A stretch of 64,000 bases of DNA from Terrimonas sp. (GTDB lineage: Bacteria > Bacteroidota > Bacteroidia > Chitinophagales > Chitinophagaceae): contig NZ_QCZJ01000006.1 in assembly GCF_003075435.1 (NCBI RefSeq), forward strand, positions 124,001-188,000. Direction: 5' to 3'. Of this stretch, positions 8,521 through 20,160 are shown piece after piece. The first letter of the stretch is position 1, and every line of letters starts with the position of its first letter. The notes beneath the pieces were generated by a model, which searched no databases, was not told the DNA's origin, and was given only the letters and a program-made list of their open reading frames with translations. Both the position numbers and the translations under genes were made by a program.

Positions 8521-8743
8521 GCCCTTTATAAAGCCAGCGCACCGTATGTGAATGCTGCCTATCTCCGGCAACCAGAATATATAATTCTTTAGAAGACCGC
8601 TTCATATTAAAATAAATAACGAATAATGCCTGCTGTGGAAATTATATTGGAGTAAGCGTGTAAGGATAGAGGAAGGCTGATAATCTTCTTATGTAACCGG
8701 CGATGGAGTTGGGTAATTGATTAGTATATACTACTAAACCTTT

Positions 8744-9733
8744 CTACTTCACCAGTAATCCCCTCGAAGTGCCGATAAAAATATTGTTATCTGTTACATC
8801 CACAGTATAAATATAACCCTTGTTTTCGCTGGTATTTACCTGCTGCCATTCGTTGTTTGTAAAATGGTACAGCGATGTTGGCCCCTGGGAAGAGTTGCTG
8901 TTATTTCTCGTTTGCCAAACGATTCCTTTTTGATCCCTGCCGATAATATATCCATCATAATCAGAAGGTAGCATTTTCCAGCTACTGCCATCGTATTTAA
9001 CAATCTTTGGAGAGGTGAATGCGTAGGTGCTGAACCATATATTACCGGCATCATCGGCAACCGGGTTAGTAAGATAGTTGTCAGGTGAGAGACCGGGTAT
9101 GCTGGTGATGGGCACAATGCTCCGGTTGCCGTTATCAATCTTCAAAACACCCTTGCCCGCATAATCCAAAGGTGCCCATACAATATTATTGGCATCCACG
9201 GTTATGCCATGTATAATATCAGTAGGCAGACCGGCAGTTGAACTGTTATATACCTCCAAACGGCTGCCATCCCAATAGCCAATACCTGTTGTGCCCCATA
9301 TCCATATATGATTATTATTGTCGAAAACAAAATCGTTGACCGTCAAATCGCCTGTTTCCACAATGAGTGAATAATCATTAACATCATTGATCTTATAAAT
9401 GCCTTTATAGTCAATTCCTTTTGCGTATAAATGATTATTCCTGTCTCTAACTGGCTTCCCAACGCGGGTTTTTTCATCTACTTTATAGCTATTGCCTGTT
9501 ATTTTGGTAAGTTGATAATTAAGTGGAACAGAACTTACATAGCCAGGCACAGGGCAGGTATTACACACGGTTGAAGACAATAGCCACACTTCGTTACCGG
9601 CAGCGGTAATGCTCAGTATCTGCTTTTCATCGAGGTATTCAAGATACGATCCCGGCAGCTTTACCGCGCTTTGCTTTTTGCAGGAAGTAAATATGCCAAT
9701 CAACAGCAGGATAATGTATATATTGGTTTTCAT
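8744..9733 (-). CDS. Propeller-type lipoprotein, function unknown
   Basis: Predicted lipoprotein of 329 residues: a short hydrophobic leader ends in FTSC with the lipidated Cys at residue 18, followed by KK. The rest is a series of about 40-residue blades with recurring patterns such as DNNNHIWIWGTTGIGYWDG, DANNIVWAPLDYAGKGVLK and DAGNIWFSTYAFTSPKIVKYDG, like the sensor propellers of Bacteroidota hybrid regulators but without any kinase or DNA-binding domain. A CNTCP motif near residue 57 could bind metal or form a disulfide. It lies downstream of nothing obvious and is co-directional with the outer-membrane receptor. The envelope location is well supported; the role is unknown. Confidence 0.75.
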   Translation of the reverse strand: MKTNIYIILLLIGIFTSCKKQSAVKLPGSYLEYLDEKQILSITAAGNEVWLLSSTVCNTCPVPGYVSSVPLNYQLTKITGNSYKVDEKTRVGKPVRDRNNHLYAKGIDYKGIYKINDVNDYSLIVETGDLTVNDFVFDNNNHIWIWGTTGIGYWDGSRLEVYNSSTAGLPTDIIHGITVDANNIVWAPLDYAGKGVLKIDNGNRSIVPITSIPGLSPDNYLTNPVADDAGNIWFSTYAFTSPKIVKYDGSSWKMLPSDYDGYIIGRDQKGIVWQTRNNSNSSQGPTSLYHFTNNEWQQVNTSENKGYIYTVDVTDNNIFIGTSRGLLVK

Positions 9734-10084
9734 TGCAAGTGTTAAATCAATGGAGAAAAGTCAGATGGTAAACATAAGGCCCGCATGTCTTGTGTTTATC
9801 ATCATACAAAATTCAACACATCATTTTACTGGTAGTGAGCGGTAGTAATCATTTTTCGTTGCATGCCAGGATAATTCTTCGATTGAAAAATTTTGTAAAA
9901 CGTGGAATGTGAAGCATGGGGAGTGTTTTCATGTTTAACAGTAATATACTGAACAGATTTGATAGACATAAGATTCGTTTTTCGCAGTAGAAAAATCTCA
10001 TCTTTTCCCTAAATTGTGCAGTTTGAAGCTGATAGCTGAAAGCCCATAGCCCACAGCTCACAGCCTGCCGCTAAAATCATCTAC
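9734..10084. other. Intergenic region without supported gene
   Basis: This is a divergent gap between the lipoprotein and the sugar kinase. Apart from the GCTGATAGCT-type repeat at 10027-10071 I see no gene, RNA or convincing promoter. A short minus-strand frame here reads through the repeat and has no family resemblance. Confidence 0.6.
10027..10071. repeat. GCTGATAGCT-type degenerate repeat, copy 2
   Basis: Words AGCTGATAGCTGAAAGCCC, CATAGCCCACAGCTCACAGCC and CTGCCGC follow one another just before the sugar kinase start. They are built from the same word as the repeats at 1832-1917 and inside the pseudouridine synthase gene at 23587-23680. Confidence 0.65.
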
Positions 10085-10990
10085 ATGAATAATAACGATT
10101 ACACTGCCGTTTGTTTTGGAGAAGTTTTATGGGATTTTTTGCCTGATGGCAGCAAACAACCCGGTGGCGCGCCAATGAATGCGGCATACCATCTCAACCA
10201 ATTGGGCATACCCACGGCAATGATTAGCCGCATTGGCAACGACGAGCTCGGTAAGGAGTTATTTGACTATTTCACTTCTAAAAAAGTTTCAGGAGACTTT
10301 ATACAAAAAGATAATGAGCACGAAACCAGCCGCGTGCTGGCAAAAGTAGATGGCAACCACGTTACTTATGATATTGTAAAGCCTGTAGCATGGGACTTTA
10401 TAGAATATAATATGTCGCTTGAAAAACTGGTTTCAGGCGCTGCGTATTTCATTTTTGGCAGCCTGGGTGCCAGGGCTGAAGCTTCAAGGAGAACTTTGTT
10501 TGAACTGCTGGAAATTGCTCCTTTTAAAATATTGGATATAAATCTCCGGGCGCCTCATTACGAAAGGAAAACCCTTGATTACCTGCTTCAGCATGCTGAT
10601 ATATTAAAATTAAATAATGATGAACTGCAGTTGTTGGGTGATTGGTATGGTTTAAAGGGAAGTGAAAAAGAATTTATTGCCGCATTACAGGATAAGTTTC
10701 ATTTGAATACGATCCTTACCACCCGCGGCGATAAAGGAGCCATTGTGCTGGAGGATGGCAAATTTTATGAGCATCCGGGTTATATAGTTAAAGTTGCTGA
10801 CACCATTGGCAGCGGAGACTCTTTTCTGGCGGCTTTTCTTTCAAAGTATATTGAATGCGCTTCTCCGGATAATGCTGTATCCTTTGCCGCAGGTATGGGA
10901 GCTTTTATAGCCACAAAGCCGGGTGCCTGCCCACCTTACACTGTTCCTGAAGTTTTGGCAGCGATTGGGGGATTTAAGACCAACAACTGA
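10085..10990 (+). CDS. PfkB-family carbohydrate kinase, probably fructokinase
   Basis: Ribokinase-fold sugar kinase of 301 residues acting in the cytoplasm, ATP-dependent. The N-terminal FGEVLWDFLPDG and PGGAPMNAAYHLNQLG are typical of the bacterial fructokinase subgroup, and the C-terminal PfkB signature DTIGSGDSF (about residues 240-248) carries the catalytic Asp; the usual GAGDS reads GSGDS here. It stands alone upstream of rpoB, separated by the rpoB promoter, and has no transporter or hydrolase next to it, so fructose is a family-based guess. Other hexoses or ribose are possible. Confidence 0.82.
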   Translation: MNNNDYTAVCFGEVLWDFLPDGSKQPGGAPMNAAYHLNQLGIPTAMISRIGNDELGKELFDYFTSKKVSGDFIQKDNEHETSRVLAKVDGNHVTYDIVKPVAWDFIEYNMSLEKLVSGAAYFIFGSLGARAEASRRTLFELLEIAPFKILDINLRAPHYERKTLDYLLQHADILKLNNDELQLLGDWYGLKGSEKEFIAALQDKFHLNTILTTRGDKGAIVLEDGKFYEHPGYIVKVADTIGSGDSFLAAFLSKYIECASPDNAVSFAAGMGAFIATKPGACPPYTVPEVLAAIGGFKTNN

Positions 10991-11036
10991 AAAGTTATCA
11001 ACAAGTTATTAATAAGCAGTTATTGAATAAAAAAAC

Positions 11037-11066
11037 TTGTTCAGAACGCTATATTCTTTACCTTTG
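11037..11066 (+). promoter_or_regulatory. Bacteroidota housekeeping promoter of rpoB
   Basis: TTG at 11037-11039 and TACCTTTG at 11059-11066 are separated by 19 bases, which matches the Bacteroidota -33/-7 consensus (TTG, 19 bp, TAnnTTTG). Initiation near 11071 would give a leader of about 130 bases before the rpoB ATG. The -33 region overlaps an inverted word (AACAAGTT at about 11000 and AACTTGTT ending 11041). Confidence 0.8.
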
Positions 11067-11202
11067 CACTCCTTAAATTGGGCCTGATACAATTTGACTT
11101 TTCAATTGAATTTATAAATGACTGATTTGCAATGTGTTTTGTTTTTTGGAGAACAAGGCATGTTGGCATTTTGTCATTAAACAATAAAAGCGCTTTTAAA
11201 CT

Positions 11203-14200
11203 ATGTCTTCAACAAAGGTTGCTACAAACAGCAGGATCGACTTCGGAAAGATCAAGCACCTGGCGGAAACGCCGGATTTATTGGAAATCCAGATCCAGTC
11301 TTTCAAGGAATTTTTCCAGTTGGAAACTACTCCTGACAAAAGAAATATTGAAGGTCTCTTTAAAGTGTTTAAAGAGAATTTCCCTATTACAGATACCCGC
11401 AACATATTTGTACTTGAATTTTTGGATTATTTTATTGATCCGCCCCGCTACAGTATTGAGGAGTGTATGGAGCGTGGATTAACATACGCTGTTCCATTAA
11501 AAGCCAAGCTTCGCTTAAGCTGTAATGATGAAGAGCACGTAGATTTCCAGACTATCGTTCAGGATGTGTTTTTGGGTAATATCCCTTACATGACGCCCCG
11601 CGGTACTTTCGTTATCAACGGCGCTGAGCGTGTGGTAGTATCCCAGTTGCATCGTTCTCCGGGCGTATTCTTCGGTCAGTCGCTCCACCCCAACGGAACT
11701 AAAATATACTCTGCAAGGGTTATTCCTTTCAAGGGTGCATGGATGGAGTTTGCCACAGACATCAATAACGTGATGTATGCTTACATTGACCGTAAGAAAA
11801 AATTCCCTGTAACTACCCTGTTGCGTTCTATTGGTTATGAAACGGATAAGGACATCCTGGAGTTATTCGGAATGGCTGATGAAGTAAAGACTGATAAAAA
11901 AACGCTTGAAAAATATATTGGTAAGAGATTGGCAGCCCGTGTATTAAGAACATGGGTGGAAGATTTTGTGGATGAAGATACCGGTGAGGTTGTATCAATT
12001 GAAAGAAATGAAGTGGTGTTGGAGCGTGATACCGTTCTTGATCAGGAAGCAGTTGACCTGATCGTTGATATGGACGTAAAGGGTGTATTTATCCAGAAAG
12101 AAGAAGTGAGCGGTGACTACGCTATTATATATAATACACTTAACAAGGATAGCGCTAACTCAGAACTGGAAGCGGTTCAGCATATCTATCGCCAGTTGCG
12201 TGGTGCTGATGCTCCTGATAATGAAACAGCCCGTGGTATTATCGACAAGTTGTTCTTCTCTGATAAACGTTATGATTTAGGAGAAGTAGGTCGTTATAAA
12301 ATCAACCGCAAGCTGAACCTGAACCAGCCGCTTGATCAAAAAACATTAACCAAGCAGGATATTATTGAGATCATTAAATACCTCGTTCGCCTGACAAACG
12401 CGAAAGCGGAAATTGATGATATTGATCACCTGAGCAACCGCCGTGTACGTACAGTGGGTGAGCAGTTGTTTGCACAGTTTGGTGTTGGTTTAGCGCGTAT
12501 GGCGCGTACCATCCGCGAAAGAATGAACGTACGTGATAACGAGGTGTTTACGCCGGTTGATTTGATCAATGCAAGAACATTGTCTTCTGTGATCAACTCT
12601 TTCTTTGGAACATCACAGTTGTCTCAGTTCCTTGACCAGACAAATCCATTGAGTGAAATCACGCACAAGCGTCGTATTTCCGCACTCGGACCCGGTGGTT
12701 TAAGCCGTGAGCGTGCAGGTTTCGAGGTTCGTGACGTACACTATTCTCACTATGGTCGTTTGTGTACTATTGAAACACCTGAAGGTCCAAACATCGGTTT
12801 GATCTCTACATTGTGCGTTCACGCCAAGATCAACGAAATGGGCTTTATTGAAACACCTTACAGGAAAGTGGATGATGGTAAGGTGGATATGAAAAAGCTA
12901 TCTTACCTGAGCGCAGAGGAAGAAGATGAAGCGAAAATTGCACAGGCAAACGCGCCACTTGATGAAAAAGGTGCATTTGTGGAAGAGCAGGTAAGGTCAC
13001 GTCAAACAGGCGATTTCCCTATATTAGAAAGAACAGAAGTAGAATATATGGACGTTGCGCCAAACCAGATTGTTGGTTTGAGTGCTTCGCTTATCCCCTT
13101 TCTTGAGCATGATGATGCCAACCGGGCGCTGATGGGATCAAACATGCAACGCCAGGCAGTTCCTTTGATCGTTCCACAAGCTCCGTTTGTAGGAACCGGA
13201 CTTGAAGGAAAAGCAGCCCGTGATGCAAGAATCCAGATTCATGCTGATGGAAATGGTGTGGTAGAGTTTGTGGATGCAAACGAGATACATGTTCGTTACG
13301 AAAGAGATGAAGCGCAGAAGTTGGTAAGTTTTGAAGATGACTTAAAAATATACAGGCTTACCAAGTTCATGAAAACGAACCAGGAAACCTGTATCAATCT
13401 CCGCCCTGCTGTTAAAAAAGGTCAGCGCGTTAAAAACGGTGATTTCTTAACAGAAGGATATGCTACCAAAGATGGTGAACTGGCATTGGGTCGTAACCTT
13501 AAAGTGGCGTTCATGCCATGGAAAGGGTACAACTTTGAGGATGCGATCGTGATCAGTGAGAAAGTTGCCCGCGAAGATTTGTTTACTTCTATTCATATTT
13601 CTGAATATGAACTGGAAGTAAGAGATACTAAGTTGGGTGAAGAAGAATTAACACCTGATATTCCTAACGTATCTGAAGATGCTACCAAAGATCTTGATCA
13701 GAATGGTATTATCCGTATAGGTGCGCAGGTTAAAGAAGGTGATATCATCATCGGTAAGATCACTCCAAAAGGAGAAAGTGATCCTACTCCTGAAGAAAAA
13801 TTATTACGTGCCATCTTTGGTGATAAAGCGGGTGATGCAAAAGATGCTTCTTTGAAAGCACCAAGCGGAACCGAAGGTGTGGTAATTGATAAAAAACTTT
13901 TCCAGCGTGCCAAGAAAGATAAGAACGCTAAGGTTCGTGAGAAAGCAGCGATAGATAAACTGGAAAAAGTGCATGAGCAGAATGAAAAAGATCTGCTGGA
14001 TGTATTGATCAGCAAACTGCAGGTATTGTTGAAAGATAAATCATCTGCTGGTGTAACCAACAACTTTGGTGAAATGCAGATTGGTAAGAGTGCAAAATTC
14101 AATGCAAAGAATCTTGCTACTTTAGATTATCAAAACATCAATCCTTTGGGTTGGACAGGTGATGACCAGATAGACAACCAGATCAACATCCTGTTGCACA

Positions 14201-15012
14201 ACTATAATATCAAATTCAACGAAGAGCTCGGAAGATATAAGAGAGAGAAATTCAATATTTCTATTGGTGATGAATTACCTGCAGGTGTATTGAAGCTCGC
14301 CAAAGTTTACCTTGCTGTAAAACGTAAGTTGAAAGTGGGTGATAAAATGGCGGGTCGTCACGGAAATAAAGGTATTGTGGCAAGAATTGTACGTGCAGAA
14401 GACATGCCTTTCCTTGAAGATGGAACACCTGTTGATATTGTGTTGAACCCGCTGGGGGTACCAAGCCGTATGAACCTGGGACAGATTTACGAAACTGTAT
14501 TAGGCTGGGCTGCTGAAAAATTGGGTGTTAAGTTCGCTACACCAATTTTTGATGGTGCATCTACTGAAGAAATAGCTGATTATATTACTAAAGCAGGGTT
14601 GCCTTCATTCGGTCACACCTATTTGCATGATGGTGAAACCGGCGAGCGCTTTGACCAGAAAGCAACAGTTGGTATCATTTATATGATTAAGCTGCACCAC
14701 ATGGTTGATGACAAGATGCACGCACGTTCTATCGGGCCGTACAGTTTGATCACGCAACAGCCATTGGGTGGTAAAGCACAGTTTGGTGGTCAGCGTTTTG
14801 GTGAAATGGAAGTTTGGGCGCTGGAAGCGTATGGCGCGTCAAACATTCTGCAGGAGTTGTTAACGCTTAAATCAGATGATATCATTGGTCGTGCCAAGAC
14901 TTATGAATCAATTGTTAAAGGCGATAATATTCCAAGGGCCGGATTACCGGAATCATTCAACGTATTGGTGCATGAGTTAAGAGGCTTGGGATTAGAGTTG
15001 AAGTTTGAATAA
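11203..15012 (+). CDS. rpoB: DNA-directed RNA polymerase beta subunit
   Basis: Catalytic beta subunit of RNA polymerase, 1269 residues, a normal Bacteroidota size. The rifampicin region runs from [19 protein letters not shown] to [11 protein letters not shown] (about residues 467-513); downstream are [12 protein letters not shown] and the C-terminal [20 protein letters not shown], which contacts beta-prime. The start ATG is chosen because the protein begins as Bacteroidota RpoB does and lies about 130 bases after a clear promoter. Unusually, the gene in front is a sugar kinase rather than rplL, so rpoBC is not in the common rplKAJL-rpoBC order here. The rpoC gene follows after a 98-base gap containing a repeat. 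Confidence 0.98.
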   Translation: MSSTKVATNSRIDFGKIKHLAETPDLLEIQIQSFKEFFQLETTPDKRNIEGLFKVFKENFPITDTRNIFVLEFLDYFIDPPRYSIEECMERGLTYAVPLKAKLRLSCNDEEHVDFQTIVQDVFLGNIPYMTPRGTFVINGAERVVVSQLHRSPGVFFGQSLHPNGTKIYSARVIPFKGAWMEFATDINNVMYAYIDRKKKFPVTTLLRSIGYETDKDILELFGMADEVKTDKKTLEKYIGKRLAARVLRTWVEDFVDEDTGEVVSIERNEVVLERDTVLDQEAVDLIVDMDVKGVFIQKEEVSGDYAIIYNTLNKDSANSELEAVQHIYRQLRGADAPDNETARGIIDKLFFSDKRYDLGEVGRYKINRKLNLNQPLDQKTLTKQDIIEIIKYLVRLTNAKAEIDDIDHLSNRRVRTVGEQLFAQFGVGLARMARTIRERMNVRDNEVFTPVDLINARTLSSVINSFFGTSQLSQFLDQTNPLSEITHKRRISALGPGGLSRERAGFEVRDVHYSHYGRLCTIETPEGPNIGLISTLCVHAKINEMGFIETPYRKVDDGKVDMKKLSYLSAEEEDEAKIAQANAPLDEKGAFVEEQVRSRQTGDFPILERTEVEYMDVAPNQIVGLSASLIPFLEHDDANRALMGSNMQRQAVPLIVPQAPFVGTGLEGKAARDARIQIHADGNGVVEFVDANEIHVRYERDEAQKLVSFEDDLKIYRLTKFMKTNQETCINLRPAVKKGQRVKNGDFLTEGYATKDGELALGRNLKVAFMPWKGYNFEDAIVISEKVAREDLFTSIHISEYELEVRDTKLGEEELTPDIPNVSEDATKDLDQNGIIRIGAQVKEGDIIIGKITPKGESDPTPEEKLLRAIFGDKAGDAKDASLKAPSGTEGVVIDKKLFQRAKKDKNAKVREKAAIDKLEKVHEQNEKDLLDVLISKLQVLLKDKSSAGVTNNFGEMQIGKSAKFNAKNLATLDYQNINPLGWTGDDQIDNQINILLHNYNIKFNEELGRYKREKFNISIGDELPAGVLKLAKVYLAVKRKLKVGDKMAGRHGNKGIVARIVRAEDMPFLEDGTPVDIVLNPLGVPSRMNLGQIYETVLGWAAEKLGVKFATPIFDGASTEEIADYITKAGLPSFGHTYLHDGETGERFDQKATVGIIYMIKLHHMVDDKMHARSIGPYSLITQQPLGGKAQFGGQRFGEMEVWALEAYGASNILQELLTLKSDDIIGRAKTYESIVKGDNIPRAGLPESFNVLVHELRGLGLELKFE

Positions 15013-15016
15013 AGTA

Positions 15017-15077
15017 GTGAATGGTGAATAGTGAATGGGCAATATTCACCATTCACTATTGCCCATTGTCTATTCAC
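15017..15077. repeat. Overlapping inverted repeats between rpoB and rpoC
   Basis: GTGAATGGTGAAT (15017-15029) is perfectly complementary to ATTCACCATTCAC (15044-15056). The overlapping ATAGTGAATGGGCAAT (15028-15043) pairs 14 of 16 with ATTGCCCATTGTCTAT (15059-15074). The two hairpins share bases and cannot form together. No T-tract follows, so it is not a simple terminator. It may be a member of the low-complexity repeat family scattered in this genome. Confidence 0.75.
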
Positions 15078-15110
15078 ATAATATCTGTTATAATAAATTA
15101 AGAAATTAAT

Positions 15111-18100
15111 ATGGCTATCAAAAAAGACAATCGTCCAAGGTCAAATTTTTCTAAGATCACTATCAGCCTGGCTTCTCCGGATGCTATTTTGGAGAGATCT
15201 TATGGTGAAGTTTTGAAGCCTGAAACCATCAACTATCGTACATACAAACCTGAAAGAGATGGTTTGTTTTGCGAGAGGATCTTTGGTCCGGTAAAAGATT
15301 ATGAATGCGCCTGCGGTAAGTACAAACGTATCCGTTATAAGGGTATTGTTTGCGACCGTTGCGGTGTGGAAGTAACAGAAAAGAAAGTGCGTCGTGAGCG
15401 CATGGGACATATAAAACTGGTGGTGCCGGTTGTGCATATCTGGTATTTCAAAAGTCTTCCTAATAAAATTGGTTACCTGCTTGGTATAAGCTCCAAGAAA
15501 ATGGAGACGATTGTATACTACGAAAGATACGTGGTGATACAGGCAGGCGTACGTGAAGATCGTAACCTGAAAATGGGCGACCTGCTTACTGAAGAAGAAT
15601 ACCTTGAAATACTGGAAAATCTTCCGAAAGATAACCAGTACCTGCCTGATGATGATCCGCAAAAGTTCATCGCTAAGATGGGTGCTGAAGCTATACAGGC
15701 AATGTTGGCAAGAATTGATCTTGACCAGTTGAGCTACGATTTAAGAAATGCTGCGGCAACTGAAACCTCACAGCAACGTAAGGCAGACGCTTTAAAACGT
15801 TTGAGTGTGGTGGAATCTTTCCGAGATGCTAATCACAGGATCGAAAACCGTCCTGAGTGGATGGTTATGCAATATATACCTGTAATTCCACCGGAATTAC
15901 GTCCGCTGGTTCCATTGGATGGCGGTCGTTTCGCGTCTTCAGATCTGAACGATCTGTATCGTCGCGTAATTATCCGCAACAACCGTTTAAAACGTTTGCT
16001 GGAAATTAAAGCGCCTGAAGTGATCTTACGTAACGAAAAACGTATGCTGCAGGAAGCGATAGATTCACTCTTTGATAACTCACGTAAATCAAATGCGGTT
16101 AAAGCAGAAGGTGGACGTGCATTGAAATCACTGAGTGATGTGTTGAAAGGTAAACAGGGACGTTTCCGTCAGAACCTGTTGGGTAAACGTGTTGACTATT
16201 CCGGTCGTTCTGTAATTGTGGTTGGACCTGAGTTGAAATTGCACGAGTGCGGATTACCGAAAGATATGGCTGCGGAATTGTTTAAACCGTTTATCATCCG
16301 CAAGCTTATTGAAAGAGGTATTGTAAAAACAGTGAAGAGTGCAAGAAAGCTGGTTGACCGTAAAGAAGCTATTGTTTGGGATATTCTTGAAAATATATTG
16401 AAAGGACATCCTGTAATGTTAAACCGTGCCCCAACGCTGCACCGTTTGTCAATCCAGGCCTTCCAGCCAAGATTGGTAGAAGGTAAAGCGATTCAGCTGC
16501 ACCCGCTCGTATGTTCTGCGTTCAACGCCGACTTTGATGGTGACCAGATGGCGGTTCACGTGCCATTGAGCAGCGCAGCTATTCTTGAAGCGCAGTTGCT
16601 CATGCTTTCTTCACACAATATTCTTAACCCGCAGAATGGTACGCCGATCACCCTTCCTTCACAGGACATGGTATTGGGCCTGTACTATATTTCTAAAGGA
16701 AAGAAAACAACTGAAACAGAGAAGATCAAGGGAGAAGGCAAAGCTTTCTATAATGCAGAGGAAGTGATCATTGCTTACAATGAAGGCAAGGTTGATTTAC
16801 ATGCGCATATAAAAGTTAAAGCCAATGTTCGTAAGGACAATGGCGAGTTGGTGAATAAACTAATTGAAACAACTGTAGGTCGTGTAATATTCAACCAGTT
16901 TGTTCCTGAAGAAGTGGGTTTTGTAAATGCACTGCTTACTAAAAAATCATTGAGAGAGATCATTGGTGATATTATTAAAATTACCAACGTTCCGAAAACC
17001 GCTAAGTTTTTGGACGATATCAAACAATTAGGTTTCCGCACAGCGTTCAGGGGTGGCTTATCATTTAATATTAATGACCTTGTTATTCCGCAAATGAAAC
17101 AGGAGTTGGTTGAATCAGCTTCTGAAGAAGTGAAAGAAGTGTGGGAAAACTATAACATGGGTTTAATCACCAATAACGAGCGTTATAACCAGATCATTGA
17201 TATATGGTCACGCGTTGACACCCGTGTAACTGAAACGCTGATCCGGGAAATGGCAACAGATAAACAAGGGTTTAACTCCGTTTATATGATGCTTGATTCC
17301 GGAGCCCGTGGTAGTAAGCAGCAGGTAAAACAGCTGGCTGGTATCAGGGGATTGATGGCTAAGCCTCGTAAGAGTGGTTCTACAGGTTCAGAAATTATCG
17401 AAAACCCGATCCTTTCTAATTTTAAAGATGGATTGAACGTATTGGAATACTTCATTTCTACACACGGTGCCCGTAAGGGTCTTGCAGATACTGCGTTGAA
17501 AACAGCGGATGCAGGTTACTTAACACGTCGTTTGGTTGACGTAGCACAGGATGTGGTAATTAACGATGAGGATTGCGGAACACTACGTGGTATTGCAATC
17601 AGTGCATTGAAAGATAATGAAGATATAGTTGAGCCTTTATACGATCGTATACTCGGACGTACATCTGTACATGATGTATACCATCCGCAAACAGATAAAC
17701 TGATCATCGCTGCAGGCGAATTGATCACAGAAGATATTGCAAGAGAGATAGAAGAAAGCGGTATTGAAACAGTAGAGATACGTTCAGTATTGACCTGCGA
17801 AAGTAAACGTGGTGTTTGTGTAAAATGTTACGGGCTTAACCTTGCAACCGGTTATATAGCACAGAAAGGTGATGCTGTAGGTATTATCGCTGCACAGTCA
17901 ATTGGTGAGCCTGGTACACAGTTAACACTGCGTACGTTCCACGTGGGTGGTGTTGCGGGTTCTGCAACTGTTGACTCCCAGTTAACCGCTAAGTTTGATG
18001 GTACTATTCAGTTTGACGGTTTACGTTCAGTAACTGCTGAAAACAACCAGGGAGAAAAAACACAGATCGTAATTGGTCGTACAGGTGAGGTAAGAATTAT

Positions 18101-19403
18101 TGATGTAAAGAATGATCGCCTGCTGATCACAAACAATATTCCTTATGGTGCAACATTGCTTGTAAAAGACGGGCAAACCATCAGTAAAGGTGATGTGATC
18201 TGTACATGGGATCCGTTCAACAACGTAATCGTTTCTGAGCAGGCTGGTAGCATCAAATTTGAAAGTGTTATTGAAGGTTTTACTTATCGCGAAGAAGCGG
18301 ATGAGCAAACAGGTCACCGTGAGAAAGTGGTAATTGAAACAAAAGATAAGACCAAGATACCAATGTTGTTGGTAGAAGGAAAAGAAATCAAAACATATAA
18401 CTTACCTGTAGGCTCTCACATTGTGGTAGATGAAGCAGAAGAAGTACGCGCAGGTCAGGTGTTGGTGAAAATTCCCCGTGTGTTGGGTAAATTAAGAGAT
18501 ATCACGGGTGGTCTTCCACGTGTAACTGAATTGTTTGAAGCGCGTAACCCGGGTAACCCTGCTGTTGTTTCAGAAATTGATGGTGTAGTAACCTTTGGCG
18601 CTGTAAAACGCGGTAACCGTGAGATCATCATCGAAGCAAAAGACGGTGTAGTTAAGAAATACCTCGTGCCATTGACAAGACAAATTCTTGTGCAGGATGG
18701 TGACTTTGTAAGAGCCGGAACATCATTGTCTGACGGTCAAACTGCTCCTGCTGACATCCTCAATATTAAAGGACCTTATGCGGTACAGGAATATGTGGTG
18801 AATGAAATCCAGGAAGTATATCGTTTACAGGGTGTGCGCATCAATGATAAGCACATTGAAGTAATCGTAAGGCAGATGATGAAGAAGGTTGAAATTGTTG
18901 AACCGGGTGATACCAAATTCCTTGAAGAGGATCTGGAAGACAGGTTTGAATTTATTGAAGAGAATGACTGGATCTTTGATAAGAAAGTAGTAACAGATCC
19001 GGGTGAGTCAGCTAAACTTCGTGCAGGCCAGATTGTTAGTTTGCGTGAATTGCGTGAAGAAAATTCCATTCTTCGCCGTGCTGATAAAAAACTGGCTGAA
19101 TACCGCGATGCAAATCCTGCTACCTCTAAACCGGTGTTGCTGGGTATCACAAAAGCATCATTAGGTACGCATAGCTGGATATCTGCTGCATCATTCCAGG
19201 AAACTACAAAAGTGTTGAGTTCTGCGGCTATACAGGGTAAAACAGATGATATGCTCGGTTTGAAAGAGAATGTTATCACCGGTCACCCGATACCTGCAGG
19301 TACTGGTTTGCGTGAGTTTGAGAATATTGTAGTGGGTAGTAAAGAAGAATACGAATTGCTTCAAACAACCCGTGAAGCAATGAGCTTTGATGATGAAGAA
19401 TAG
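15111..19403 (+). CDS. rpoC: DNA-directed RNA polymerase beta-prime subunit
   Basis: Clamp and active-site subunit of RNA polymerase, 1430 residues. The N-terminal zinc site is CACGKY with CDRCGVE (about residues 66-88). The catalytic Mg-binding motif NADFDGD is at residues 472-478, with Asp474, Asp476 and Asp478. A second zinc site is [11 protein letters not shown] in the C-terminal third, and the trigger-loop region follows in [19 protein letters not shown]. All landmarks are intact. It is co-directional with rpoB and is followed 18 bases after its stop by a strong hairpin terminator, so the rpoBC transcript ends there. Confidence 0.98.
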   Translation: MAIKKDNRPRSNFSKITISLASPDAILERSYGEVLKPETINYRTYKPERDGLFCERIFGPVKDYECACGKYKRIRYKGIVCDRCGVEVTEKKVRRERMGHIKLVVPVVHIWYFKSLPNKIGYLLGISSKKMETIVYYERYVVIQAGVREDRNLKMGDLLTEEEYLEILENLPKDNQYLPDDDPQKFIAKMGAEAIQAMLARIDLDQLSYDLRNAAATETSQQRKADALKRLSVVESFRDANHRIENRPEWMVMQYIPVIPPELRPLVPLDGGRFASSDLNDLYRRVIIRNNRLKRLLEIKAPEVILRNEKRMLQEAIDSLFDNSRKSNAVKAEGGRALKSLSDVLKGKQGRFRQNLLGKRVDYSGRSVIVVGPELKLHECGLPKDMAAELFKPFIIRKLIERGIVKTVKSARKLVDRKEAIVWDILENILKGHPVMLNRAPTLHRLSIQAFQPRLVEGKAIQLHPLVCSAFNADFDGDQMAVHVPLSSAAILEAQLLMLSSHNILNPQNGTPITLPSQDMVLGLYYISKGKKTTETEKIKGEGKAFYNAEEVIIAYNEGKVDLHAHIKVKANVRKDNGELVNKLIETTVGRVIFNQFVPEEVGFVNALLTKKSLREIIGDIIKITNVPKTAKFLDDIKQLGFRTAFRGGLSFNINDLVIPQMKQELVESASEEVKEVWENYNMGLITNNERYNQIIDIWSRVDTRVTETLIREMATDKQGFNSVYMMLDSGARGSKQQVKQLAGIRGLMAKPRKSGSTGSEIIENPILSNFKDGLNVLEYFISTHGARKGLADTALKTADAGYLTRRLVDVAQDVVINDEDCGTLRGIAISALKDNEDIVEPLYDRILGRTSVHDVYHPQTDKLIIAAGELITEDIAREIEESGIETVEIRSVLTCESKRGVCVKCYGLNLATGYIAQKGDAVGIIAAQSIGEPGTQLTLRTFHVGGVAGSATVDSQLTAKFDGTIQFDGLRSVTAENNQGEKTQIVIGRTGEVRIIDVKNDRLLITNNIPYGATLLVKDGQTISKGDVICTWDPFNNVIVSEQAGSIKFESVIEGFTYREEADEQTGHREKVVIETKDKTKIPMLLVEGKEIKTYNLPVGSHIVVDEAEEVRAGQVLVKIPRVLGKLRDITGGLPRVTELFEARNPGNPAVVSEIDGVVTFGAVKRGNREIIIEAKDGVVKKYLVPLTRQILVQDGDFVRAGTSLSDGQTAPADILNIKGPYAVQEYVVNEIQEVYRLQGVRINDKHIEVIVRQMMKKVEIVEPGDTKFLEEDLEDRFEFIEENDWIFDKKVVTDPGESAKLRAGQIVSLRELREENSILRRADKKLAEYRDANPATSKPVLLGITKASLGTHSWISAASFQETTKVLSSAAIQGKTDDMLGLKENVITGHPIPAGTGLREFENIVVGSKEEYELLQTTREAMSFDDEE

Positions 19404-19421
19404 TTTGATTATATAAGTTTG

Positions 19422-19458
19422 AAGGAGTAGGAGTTTTATATTCCTGCTCCTTTTTTTT
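19422..19458 (+). terminator. Rho-independent terminator after rpoC
   Basis: AAGGAGTAGGA (19422-19432) pairs with TCCTGCTCCTT (19442-19452) with a single T-G pair, followed by a run of eight T (19451-19458). It separates rpoC from the OmpH-like gene, which begins 12 bases later. Confidence 0.85.
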
Positions 19459-19470
19459 AAAAGCAAATAC

Positions 19471-20088
19471 ATGAAATATCTTTCCGTTGTTCTTAGTTCA
19501 GCCGCCCTTATTCTTGCCGGCATCGCTTTGTATAAAGTGAGTACCGGAAATACTGCTGCTAAAACCCCTGTGGTAAAATCTTCATCAGCTGAAGATTCTT
19601 TAAAAAGTGCTTCTTCGCTTAAGGTGGGCTACGTGGATCTTGATTCTATTGATGCCAAATTTGATTTTTACCGGTCGAAAACAGAAGCCTTTGAAAAAAA
19701 GAAGGAAGGATTAGACAGGCAGCTTAACAGCGCATATCAGCAACTTGACAACAGAAGGATTGATTTTTTAAAGAAAGGTAATGCCATTACGCAGGCAGAA
19801 GCGGAATCTTTCAGACGTGAGTATGATCAGCAATTGCAGGAACTGGAGAACAGAAGAAGAAAGATAGAGCAGGAAGTGCAGCAGGAAGCCATGATCATGC
19901 GTGATGATATCTTCAAAAAGATCAATGATTACCTGACAGGCTACAGCAAAGAACGTGGGTATAATTATATATTTTCTTATTCACGCAACGCTAATATTTT
20001 CCTTTACCAGGATGCGGCTTTTGATGTAACCAATGAAGTAATTATTGGTTTAAATGCGGCTTACCCCAAAACTGAAACAAAGAAATAA
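19471..20088 (+). CDS. OmpH/Skp-family periplasmic chaperone-like protein
   Basis: Periplasmic protein of 205 residues: an N-terminal hydrophobic anchor or signal (about 1-22), a Ser/Lys-rich linker, then KVGYVDLDSIDAKFDFYRSK, the usual start of the OmpH/Skp domain, a long charged coiled coil (about 70-150) and a C-terminal beta strand segment with GYNYIFSYSRNANIFLYQD. Skp-like trimers grip unfolded outer-membrane proteins with such coiled-coil tentacles. Length is typical. No lipobox Cys is seen, so it is either cleaved or membrane-anchored. It sits between the rpoC terminator and a heptose kinase gene; the latter suggests envelope biogenesis. Specific clients are unknown. Confidence 0.85.
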   Translation: MKYLSVVLSSAALILAGIALYKVSTGNTAAKTPVVKSSSAEDSLKSASSLKVGYVDLDSIDAKFDFYRSKTEAFEKKKEGLDRQLNSAYQQLDNRRIDFLKKGNAITQAEAESFRREYDQQLQELENRRRKIEQEVQQEAMIMRDDIFKKINDYLTGYSKERGYNYIFSYSRNANIFLYQDAAFDVTNEVIIGLNAAYPKTETKK

Positions 20089-20160
20089 GTTTCAAAATAT
20101 TTGAGGTAAAGTTTTTCAATCAAAAATTCCTTCTTTACTTTATTGCTTTAATCAACAGGC

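Noticed and set aside
9849-10061. Minus-strand frame of 70 codons before the sugar kinase
   Set aside because: It reads through the GCTGATAGCT-type repeat and lacks a recognisable domain, so it is probably chance coding potential in repeat DNA.
11132-11482. Plus-strand frame overlapping the start of rpoB
   Set aside because: It crosses the rpoB leader and then runs out of frame through rpoB codons; rpoB is the real gene.
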